Source: Peptoniphilus_A hominis | Lineage (GTDB): Bacteria; Bacillota; Clostridia; Tissierellales; Peptoniphilaceae | Direction of reading: 5' to 3' | Length of the DNA stretch: 56,791 bases | Assembly (NCBI RefSeq): GCF_040096015.1 | Contig: NZ_JBBMFO010000010.1 | Coordinates: 1 to 56,791, forward strand | Part shown: positions 16,727 through 23,735 of the stretch, in pieces | Layout: every line of letters begins with the position of its first letter | Numbering within the stretch: position 1 is the first letter of the stretch | Position numbers and translations under genes: made by a program | The notes under the pieces: model-generated | What the model was told of the DNA's origin: nothing | The model's input: the letters and a program-made list of their open reading frames with translations, nothing else | Database searches by the model: none

Positions 16727-18960
16727 GGAAAAAAATACTTATTGCTTCACTTATAGGACTTTCACTTTTGACAGGATGTAAAAATAATAAAGTGAACTTG
16801 CCAGAAAAGGAAGCGGCAAAAATTGAACTGAAGGACACAAAATTTTTAGATGAAATGGAAAATAAAACTACATATATTGACTACAAGCTTTCTGACTTTA
16901 CGCCAAGTGTGAAAGATTATAAGGTAGCTGAAGATTTTTCCAATGTAGTTAATTTTTCAAAATATGGAGATTTTACAGACAAGCAAAAAGAAATGCTTCT
17001 AAAAAATGGTTTTGTAATTACTAAACCAAAGAATTTAGAAGACAATGAGTACATGGAAGAGCCTTGGAACTATGAATTTGACCAAATTCACCAAATTTAT
17101 GAAGACAACGAGTATCAATTCTTGGCAAGTTTTGTGACAACTGATTCAGTAACTCACATCTTCCACATTTTTTATGATGGATTTTTGAGAAATCTTGAAA
17201 AAGATGAGCTTTATCCAAAATCTATTGACTTAAATAAAAAATTACTTGCAGAAAATATTAGTCTTTATGAAGAAATCAAAAATGAAAGATTAAAGGACCT
17301 ACAAATAAAAAATATTGTCTTTATTGCCACTGGTCTTAAACTCTTGGGAGAAGAGCCAGAAAATTTGCCAGGAAAGGCAAAAGAATTAGTTGACGAAGAA
17401 ATGAAAAATGTATCTCAAGAGGGAGTTTCTACATCTGTTATAAGTGGAAGAGATGTAGACTATTCACAACTTAAACCAAGAGGACACTACACTCGCAGCG
17501 AAGAATTAAAAAAATATTTTTCAGGCACAATGTATTTTGGTCAAGTTGGACTATTTATAGAAAATGATGGAAAACCTGATGAAGATAGTATCTTGCAAGG
17601 ACTACTTCTAACTCACTCAATTTATAAAAATCCTGAAATTTTAAAGACTTGGGAAGATTTAGTTGAGCCAATTGACTTTTTAGTTGAATCTGCCGATGAC
17701 CTTTCTATAAGAGAATATGCGAGGACGCTTTATGGAGTCTACGGAAAAGATTTTGACATAAATAAATTAGATGATGAGAAAAATTTAAGTAGTGCCTATA
17801 AAGTTTTAAGTGACTATCCTGATCCACAAGTAGCTGGTTTTATGGGCAAGTCCTTTAGATTTATGCCACAAAGAGCTGTCATGGATAGCGTCCTTATGCA
17901 AAATGTCGTTGACATAGCGAGGGATGACAAGCCATCTGATAGACCAATTTATTCTGGTCTAGACCTTATGACTGCCTTTGGCAATGAAAAGGCAAGGGAA
18001 ATTCAAAAGGAAGATCCATATAATTCTCACTGGGATAAGTACCAAGAGAAGACTGATGAAAATATAGCTACTGTGAAAAAAATGGATGACTTAGATTGGC
18101 AAAAGAATATGTATCGAGGCTGGCTATGGATGCTAAAGTCCTATGACCAAAAATTTGGCGAAGGCTACCCAATGTTTATGAGAAATGATGCTTGGGAAAG
18201 GAAGGACCTAGTATCTGCCCTTGGATCTTTTGCAGAGTTAAAACACGACACAGTTTTATATGGCAAGGCTGTCATGGCAGAAATGGGTGGCGGAGGAGAT
18301 TTTGAAATTCCAAAATCCTACGTTGAACCAAATGTAGAGCTTTACGAAAAATTAAATTGGCTTCTTGAATTTACAAAGGTCAATTTAAAAAATCGCGATA
18401 TGTTAAGCTCCAAGTATGAAGAAAAAATAAATAACTTCCAAGCCATGGTAGTGAAGTTTAGAGACCTTTCTATTAAAGAACTTCAAAATGAGCCACTAAC
18501 AGAAGAAGAGATTGAATACCTATTGTACATTGGTGGAGAAATGGAAAGTCTAATGGTTGACTTCGTAGAATCTACAGACGAAAATCAAATCTCTTATTGG
18601 TATGAAATCCAAAATGCAACAGACAGGAGGATGCCAGTTGTAGTTGACTTAATGAGAGTTGTAGAAAATAGCGTTGGCCTTCCTAAGGATGAAATTTCTC
18701 ACATAGGAACAGGCAAGCCAATGGAAATTTTTGTAATCTATCCTCATGAGGGAAAACTTTACATGGGTAGGGGCGCAACTTTCTCCTACTACGAATTTTT
18801 AAATAAGGAAAGACTTACTGATGAAGAATGGCAAAAGATGGTTTATGACGAAGTAATAGATTTTCCAGCTTGGTACAAGGACCTTGTGACAGAAGAAAAG
18901 GAAGCTATAGAATTTGATAGCTATGGACCAGATTATGAAGAAAGCTTGTATAAAGAATAG
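16717..18960 (+). CDS. DUF3160 lipoprotein
   Basis: Seen: signal peptide with lipobox LLTGC (Cys near 21), then a 720-residue extracytoplasmic protein. Patterns I associate with DUF3160 include FVTTDSVTHIFHIFYDGFLR near residues 146-165 and the conserved late region MRVVENSVGLPKDE. Histidines and acidic residues in the first pattern could bind metal, but that is inference. SD GAGGGAGATG lies inside the end of the previous gene. Family function is unknown; a surface binding or hydrolytic role is possible. Confidence 0.82.
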   Translation: MEVRKKILIASLIGLSLLTGCKNNKVNLPEKEAAKIELKDTKFLDEMENKTTYIDYKLSDFTPSVKDYKVAEDFSNVVNFSKYGDFTDKQKEMLLKNGFVITKPKNLEDNEYMEEPWNYEFDQIHQIYEDNEYQFLASFVTTDSVTHIFHIFYDGFLRNLEKDELYPKSIDLNKKLLAENISLYEEIKNERLKDLQIKNIVFIATGLKLLGEEPENLPGKAKELVDEEMKNVSQEGVSTSVISGRDVDYSQLKPRGHYTRSEELKKYFSGTMYFGQVGLFIENDGKPDEDSILQGLLLTHSIYKNPEILKTWEDLVEPIDFLVESADDLSIREYARTLYGVYGKDFDINKLDDEKNLSSAYKVLSDYPDPQVAGFMGKSFRFMPQRAVMDSVLMQNVVDIARDDKPSDRPIYSGLDLMTAFGNEKAREIQKEDPYNSHWDKYQEKTDENIATVKKMDDLDWQKNMYRGWLWMLKSYDQKFGEGYPMFMRNDAWERKDLVSALGSFAELKHDTVLYGKAVMAEMGGGGDFEIPKSYVEPNVELYEKLNWLLEFTKVNLKNRDMLSSKYEEKINNFQAMVVKFRDLSIKELQNEPLTEEEIEYLLYIGGEMESLMVDFVESTDENQISYWYEIQNATDRRMPVVVDLMRVVENSVGLPKDEISHIGTGKPMEIFVIYPHEGKLYMGRGATFSYYEFLNKERLTDEEWQKMVYDEVIDFPAWYKDLVTEEKEAIEFDSYGPDYEESLYKE

Positions 18961-18964
18961 TTAA

Positions 18965-18988
18965 AGAGGGCCAGTCCCTCTTTTTTTC
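18965..18988 (+). terminator. Terminator after the DUF3160 gene
   Basis: Seen: AGAGGG (18965-18970) and CCCTCT (18976-18981), 5-nt loop, then T-rich tail. Confidence 0.88.
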
Positions 18989-19018
18989 TTGCAAAATTTT
19001 AAATTTGAAATTAACATG

Positions 19019-19027
19019 TGTTATAAT
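19019..19027 (+). promoter_or_regulatory. Extended -10 promoter for the nitroreductase-tsa operon
   Basis: Seen: TGTTATAAT, an extended -10, about 17 bases before the ATG at 19044. The -35 is weak (TTTAAA with 18-nt spacing). Confidence 0.6.
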
Positions 19028-19043
19028 GTTTTGAGGTGATAAT

Positions 19044-19577
19044 ATGCTTTTAGAATTAGTTGAAAAGAGAAGAAGTATAAGAAAATTTACTGACGAAAAA
19101 GTTTCTGATGAGGACTTAAAGGAAATTTTAACTATTGCACTTCATGCCCCAACGGCAAAAAATAGAAATCCAGTGAGGTATATTGTAATTCGAGATAAAA
19201 AAAGGCTAGAAGAACTTTCTAACTTTAAGAAAAATTCGGCTAAGTTTCTTGCAAATGCAAATCTTGCCATTGCTGTCATTACAGACAAAGAAATTGCAGC
19301 AAATACCAACCATCAAGATGCATCTATAGCTGCAACTTTTATTTTACTTGCCGCAGCTGACTTAGATCTTGGTGCAACTTGGGCAAATGTAGTTGATGCA
19401 AGACATGAATCTGGAATTTCTGCTCAAGAATTTTTACACAAATTTTTTGACTTAGAGGACAAGTTTGATGTGGAATGTATAATTGGCATAGGTCATCCAG
19501 CAGAAGAAAAGTCAGAAAAAGTTCCCTTTGAATATTCTGAAAATGTATTTGAGGATCTCAATGATAAAGTTAAATAA
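19044..19577 (+). CDS. Nitroreductase family FMN oxidoreductase
   Basis: Seen: MLLELVEKRRSIRKFTDEKV, the flavin phosphate-binding RRSIR of the nitroreductase family, then HAPTAKNRNPVRYIV and a late GIGHPAEEK flavin-contact motif. 177 aa is in range for the short NfsA/FRP-like homodimers. SD GAGGTG. Substrate unknown. It overlaps tsaE by 17 bases, so it heads the tsa transcript; a functional tie to tRNA modification is not expected. Confidence 0.9.
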   Translation: MLLELVEKRRSIRKFTDEKVSDEDLKEILTIALHAPTAKNRNPVRYIVIRDKKRLEELSNFKKNSAKFLANANLAIAVITDKEIAANTNHQDASIAATFILLAAADLDLGATWANVVDARHESGISAQEFLHKFFDLEDKFDVECIIGIGHPAEEKSEKVPFEYSENVFEDLNDKVK

Positions 19578-20019
19578 TTTAGAAGAAACGGAAAAATTTG
19601 GAAGGTTTTTGGGGGAAAATTTAAGACCAGGAGATGTACTTTGCCTCAACGGAGACTTGGGAGCAGGTAAGACTACTCTCACGAAGAGCATTGCCCTTGG
19701 ACTTGGCATTGATGACTATGTAACTAGCCCAACTTTTACCATAGTTAATGAATACTATGGCAAGATTAACCTTTATCACATTGACACCTATCGCCTTGAC
19801 GACAAAGTTGATGTGGCTTATCTTGGCTTTGATGAATACTTTTATTCTGATGGCGTGACAATAGTGGAATGGGCAGAAAAAATTAAGGAGGCTCTTCCAG
19901 AGGAATATATTGAGATAAATATTTCATCAAGTGGAGACACTAGAGAGCTTGAAATTAATTTTATTGGCAATAGATTTGAAAGGCTGAAGGAGAAATTAAA
20001 TGAAAGTTTTGGGAATTGA
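19561..20019 (+). CDS. tsaE: tRNA N6-threonylcarbamoyladenosine ATPase TsaE
   Basis: ATPase that drives the TsaB-TsaD-TsaE t6A synthesis complex. Seen: Walker A GDLGAGKTT, the VTSPTFTIVNEY segment and IVEWAEK near the C-terminus. 152 aa from the ATG at 19561, which has GAGG at the right distance. A longer frame from 19528 has no SD and would add 11 unrelated residues. Overlaps the nitroreductase gene by 17 bases and tsaB by 20. Confidence 0.94.
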   Translation: MIKLNNLEETEKFGRFLGENLRPGDVLCLNGDLGAGKTTLTKSIALGLGIDDYVTSPTFTIVNEYYGKINLYHIDTYRLDDKVDVAYLGFDEYFYSDGVTIVEWAEKIKEALPEEYIEINISSSGDTRELEINFIGNRFERLKEKLNESFGN

Positions 20020-20674
20020 CACTTCTACAAAGACAACGGCAATAGGACTTATTGAAGACGAGGAAGTCCTTTGCGATTATAATTTAACAGGTCGTGTGGC
20101 TCACTCTGAATCTGTAACAGATATGATTCATGAAATTTTTAAAAAATTTGAATTTACCCTAGAAGACATAGATTTAATTGCAGTGGGTCTAGGTCCAGGG
20201 TCTTTTACAGGTCTAAGAATTGGCATTACTATAGCCAAGGTCATGGCTTTTGCCCTTGATGTAGATGTAATTGGAGTTTCATCTCTTCTTGCAAATTCCA
20301 TGTCAGATTATGGTATTGTGTCAACAATAGTTGATGCAAGGCGTGGCAATGTCTATGCTTCAATAATAAAAAATGAGGACGAGCCAGAAGTTCTATTTGA
20401 AGATGAAATTCTATCCTTTGAGAAATTCAAAGATGAACTCAATAAATACCAAGAAATAACTATTGCAGGACTTGATGGAGATAAATTTATTGGAGAAATT
20501 AGTAATGGCAAATTGTCAAAAAATAAGGCAATGAGGGGCTCAAACATTGCAAGGCTGGGTCTAATAGACTACAAAAAGAATGGTCCCATGGACGCCTTTA
20601 ATTTAGTTCCTAATTATTTAAAAATTTCTCAGGCAGAAGCACAATATGAAAAGAATAACGAGACTGGCAAATAA
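20000..20674 (+). CDS. tsaB: tRNA threonylcarbamoyladenosine complex dimerisation subunit TsaB
   Basis: ASKHA-fold partner of TsaD. Seen: MKVLGIDTSTKTTAIGLIE and the GLGPGSFTGLRIGI signature near residue 71; the second ATPase lobe is degenerate, as normal for TsaB. 224 aa. Start with GAAGGAG upstream inside tsaE. Overlaps rimI by 29 bases. Confidence 0.95.
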   Translation: MKVLGIDTSTKTTAIGLIEDEEVLCDYNLTGRVAHSESVTDMIHEIFKKFEFTLEDIDLIAVGLGPGSFTGLRIGITIAKVMAFALDVDVIGVSSLLANSMSDYGIVSTIVDARRGNVYASIIKNEDEPEVLFEDEILSFEKFKDELNKYQEITIAGLDGDKFIGEISNGKLSKNKAMRGSNIARLGLIDYKKNGPMDAFNLVPNYLKISQAEAQYEKNNETGK

Positions 20675-21080
20675 AAATGATGTAGATGGAATTTATGAAA
20701 TTGAAGCAGCAAACTTCAACTTTCCTTGGTCAAAAAATGCCATAGAAAATTCCATTATCAATGATGACTTGCAGGACATAGTAATAACTGAAGTTGATGG
20801 AATCTTAGTAGGCTACATCAGCTACATGATAGTCTTCGATGAGATTCACATAGCAAATGTTGCTGTGAGAAGTGAATACAGGGGACAAAAAATTTCTCTT
20901 GACCTCTTTGATTTTTTGACAAAAAAAGCAGATGAGGAGAAATTAAAAATAACTTTAGAAGTTGCAGAGAAAAATAAAATTGCAATTAATTTATACAGAA
21001 AATATAATTTTAAAATATCAGGAATGAGAAAAAATTATTACGGCATTGACAGAGATGCCTATATAATGTGGAGGGAGTGA
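20646..21080 (+). CDS. rimI: Ribosomal-protein-alanine N-acetyltransferase RimI-like
   Basis: GNAT enzyme predicted to acetylate the N-terminus of a ribosomal protein (S18 in E. coli). Seen: ANVAVRSEYRGQKISLDLF, the acetyl-CoA-binding V..EYRGQ loop, then LEVAEKNKIAINLYRKYNFKISGMRKNYY typical of RimI. 144 aa. The SD is weak and the gene starts inside tsaB, suggesting coupled translation. The position between tsaB and tsaD is a common Firmicutes arrangement. Confidence 0.9.
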   Translation: MKRITRLANKNDVDGIYEIEAANFNFPWSKNAIENSIINDDLQDIVITEVDGILVGYISYMIVFDEIHIANVAVRSEYRGQKISLDLFDFLTKKADEEKLKITLEVAEKNKIAINLYRKYNFKISGMRKNYYGIDRDAYIMWRE

Positions 21081-21084
21081 TGAG

Positions 21085-22083
21085 ATGAAAGTTTTGGCAG
21101 TGGAATCATCATGCGATGAAACTTCAGTTGCCGTTGTGAAAGATGGTCGCGAAGTTTATTCAAATGTAATTGCATCCCAAATTGACACTCACAAAAAATT
21201 TGGCGGAGTTGTGCCTGAAATTGCATCAAGGCAACATGTTGAGGCTATAAATACAGTCTTAAAGGAAGGACTTGACCAGGCGGGCGTAAAGCTAGAAGAT
21301 ATAGATATTATTGCAGCTACAAAGGGACCAGGTCTTATTGGTGCACTTTTAGTTGGACTTAGTGCAGGGAAGGCTCTTGCACTTGCTACAGGCAAGCCCT
21401 TTGTTGGAGTTAACCACATAGTTGGTCATGTGTGTGCCAATTATATTTCCTTTAGGGATTTAGAGCCTCCTTTTATTGGTCTAATTATTTCTGGTGGTCA
21501 CACTTATTTAATTGAAGTTAAGGACTATGTTGACTTTACTCTTCATGGAAGGACTGTTGACGATGCAGTGGGAGAAGCCTTTGACAAGGTTGCAAGGTCC
21601 CTTGGTCTTGCCTATCCAGGTGGACCACTAATTGATGCTCTTGCAAAAAAAGGAAAAGAGACAATTGAATTTCCAAGAGTAATGATTAAAGAGGACAATT
21701 ATAATTTTTCCTTTAGCGGACTTAAGACAGCCGTCCTAAATTATTTAAACAGCACAAGGCTTCGTGGCGAAGAAATTGTAACAGAAGATGTGTGCAAGTC
21801 CTTCCAAGAGGCAGTAGTTGATGTCCTTCTTGAAAAATCCTTTAGACTTGCAAGGGAAAAGAAGATGGATAAAATTGTTCTATGCGGCGGAGTTTCTGCC
21901 AACTCAAGAATTAGAGAGGCCTTTGAAGAAAGGGGAGGAGAAGAAAATATAAAAATTTTCTATCCTGAACTTAAACTTTGCACGGACAATGCAGCCATGA
22001 TTGCATCAGCTGCCTATTACGAATACATGGCAGGAAAAGTTGATGAAGAAAATTTTGCAAATCCTAACTTAGGCTTAAAGTAG
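21085..22083 (+). CDS. tsaD: tRNA t6A transferase TsaD
   Basis: Transfers threonylcarbamoyl to A37 of ANN-reading tRNAs. Seen: AVESSCDETSVAVV at the start, VPEIASRQH, the metal-binding NHIVGHV (H-x-x-x-H), GPGLIGALLVGL, and LCGGVSANSRIRE. 332 aa, standard. Four bases after rimI, with a GGAGGGAG-like SD. Last gene of the operon. Confidence 0.97.
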   Translation: MKVLAVESSCDETSVAVVKDGREVYSNVIASQIDTHKKFGGVVPEIASRQHVEAINTVLKEGLDQAGVKLEDIDIIAATKGPGLIGALLVGLSAGKALALATGKPFVGVNHIVGHVCANYISFRDLEPPFIGLIISGGHTYLIEVKDYVDFTLHGRTVDDAVGEAFDKVARSLGLAYPGGPLIDALAKKGKETIEFPRVMIKEDNYNFSFSGLKTAVLNYLNSTRLRGEEIVTEDVCKSFQEAVVDVLLEKSFRLAREKKMDKIVLCGGVSANSRIREAFEERGGEENIKIFYPELKLCTDNAAMIASAAYYEYMAGKVDEENFANPNLGLK

Positions 22084-22086
22084 GTT

Positions 22087-22117
22087 TGCAAAAAAATAAA
22101 AAGTGCATTCCTGCACT
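22087..22117 (-). terminator. Terminator of the oleate-hydratase-like gene
   Basis: Seen: AGTGCA (22102-22107) and TGCACT (22112-22117) with a 4-nt loop. Read on the minus strand it is followed by a long T-rich tract. On the plus side only CTTT follows, so tsaD termination here would be weaker. Confidence 0.8.
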
Positions 22118-22119
22118 CT

Positions 22120-23637
22120 TTATAAATTATTTATAAATTTTAAAATTTCCATCTTAGAAAGATTATTTTCAAAAACTTCTAAGTGGTCAATGCCCATGAT
22201 GTCGTGGGCATTTTTTATGCCTTCTTGCACTAATTTTTCTACAGAATAAAGTTCTCCAAAGTCAGAATTTTTAGAAGAGATGAAAAATAAATTGCAAATT
22301 TTATTTATATTTCTCTTGTAACTTTCGCCAGGGATTTTTTTGTAGTTTTCAAAAACTGAAATGCTTACATTTTTTAAATTAAACCTTAAATCTGCATAGT
22401 TTTCTTCCAAGTTAAAAAGCTTAATTAGTGCGAAAAAGAAGTCTTCGCCATTTAAGGCTTTAAAAGCATCACCTACGAAAATGGAATTTTTATTTGGATT
22501 TAAAATTTTTAAAATTACCTCATTGCCAACAATTTTTGCAGAGATGCCAGACTTTACTTTGAAGATGAAAAAATCATTATCTTGCAAATTTTTCTTTAAC
22601 TTCTTTATAAAAGAGTCGTCAGAAAATTCTAAACTGACAAATAAAATTGATGAGTCTCTAGTCTTTCCCTCGATTTCCTTGTAAATATTTTGTGCAGAAA
22701 AATTATTTTTTGAAATGTAGCTAGATAAAATTTTTTCAGGAATGTTAGTTGTGTTTCCCAATGCCAAATTTGACAGATAAGTTGGAGATTCAATGGAAAT
22801 AATGTCCTTTAAATCAGTTAAAACTTCTTCGACTTGCTCATTTTTTTCAAAAGTTAGTTTATCTACATAATTATCTTTAGCATTGAAGTCGATAAACTTA
22901 TAATCGTCATAAAAGTTTACACCAAGCTCAATTAAATAGTCCCTTAAAAATTTATAAATTCTATCTGTATCCAGATCAAAATAAGATTCTGAGCCTATAA
23001 AATCTAATAAAGCTTCCTTTAATTCATGAACAGGAGAAGTTGACTTCAAGTTGTAGATGCTAGCCAAGTAATAAAATAAATTTGAACTTAAAAAGTCGGT
23101 GAACAAGAAGTATTGTTCAAGGGAAGTTTTATTATCTAACTCCATGGGATAAAGCATTAGCTTGTATAATTTCTTTTTGCTTGCCTCGTCTACATGGCAC
23201 AGATCAGAAAATTTATTTAAAGACAAGTCCAAAAGCATGGGCTTTTCTTTTTTTGCAATTTTTTCAGAGATTTTATTTAATTCATCTTCATCTAAAATAT
23301 TTTTCAACACTTCATAGGTGTTTTTAAAATTAAATTCTGAAAACCTATTGTCAAAGGTTTTATAATTATTTTCGCCTTCCTTTATTTTTACAAATTCGTT
23401 AAAGTTCTTAGTGTAAATATTTATATTAAGTGGCGATAAATTTGCGTGATTTATAAGAGCGTAGGCAAGGGCTAAATTTCCAAAGCCGTCGCCAAGTAAG
23501 TAAGCTTTTGAGTTTTCGTCGCGATTAGGCATTAAGACTTTTACATCATCATCGGAGACTTTTTTTGCAGCAAAAATGGCAGCAGAAATTGTTGCAGCTG
23601 CAATAGCTAATTTTTTGATGTCATCTTTTCTTGACAT
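22120..23637 (-). CDS. Diverged oleate hydratase (MCRA)-like flavoprotein with N-terminal membrane anchor
   Basis: Seen: an N-terminal hydrophobic segment (about residues 10-25), then AYLLGDGFGNLALAYALI, which lines up with the FAD-binding AYLIGSGLASLAA of oleate hydratases. Further matches run in order: RFSEFNFKNTYEVLKNI against REMENHFECLWDLFRSI; TDFLSSNLFYYLASIYNL against the DDFFNSNFWIYWKTMFAF region; LIELGVNFYDDYKFIDF against LKSHGVQFEYDVKVEDI; and an IISIESPTYLSNLALGN segment against the LVFVTNGS region. Family: oleate hydratases add water to unsaturated fatty acids using FADH2. Here many flavin and substrate residues differ, and 505 aa is shorter than the usual 560-590. Activity is therefore uncertain. 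These alignments are from memory, by eye. Confidence 0.6.
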   Translation of the reverse strand: MSRKDDIKKLAIAAATISAAIFAAKKVSDDDVKVLMPNRDENSKAYLLGDGFGNLALAYALINHANLSPLNINIYTKNFNEFVKIKEGENNYKTFDNRFSEFNFKNTYEVLKNILDEDELNKISEKIAKKEKPMLLDLSLNKFSDLCHVDEASKKKLYKLMLYPMELDNKTSLEQYFLFTDFLSSNLFYYLASIYNLKSTSPVHELKEALLDFIGSESYFDLDTDRIYKFLRDYLIELGVNFYDDYKFIDFNAKDNYVDKLTFEKNEQVEEVLTDLKDIISIESPTYLSNLALGNTTNIPEKILSSYISKNNFSAQNIYKEIEGKTRDSSILFVSLEFSDDSFIKKLKKNLQDNDFFIFKVKSGISAKIVGNEVILKILNPNKNSIFVGDAFKALNGEDFFFALIKLFNLEENYADLRFNLKNVSISVFENYKKIPGESYKRNINKICNLFFISSKNSDFGELYSVEKLVQEGIKNAHDIMGIDHLEVFENNLSKMEILKFINNL

Positions 23638-23687
23638 AATCTCACCTCGATTTAATTTTACCCAATTTTTACAAGACTTAATTCAAT

Positions 23688-23716
23688 TTGTTAAATTGTT
23701 TTTTTACAAGTATAAT
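23688..23716 (+). promoter_or_regulatory. Promoter of the M16C protease gene
   Basis: Seen: -35 TTGTTA (23688-23693), 17-nt spacer, -10 TATAAT (23711-23716). Transcription from about 23723 excludes any start codon upstream of that point and supports the TTG at 23736. Confidence 0.72.
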
Positions 23717-23735
23717 AAGGACTGGAGGGATTAAC

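Noticed and set aside
22120..23637. Pseudogene of oleate hydratase
   Set aside because: The frame is intact over 505 codons with promoter-side SD and terminator, and codon use is normal, so it is a diverged gene rather than a decayed one.
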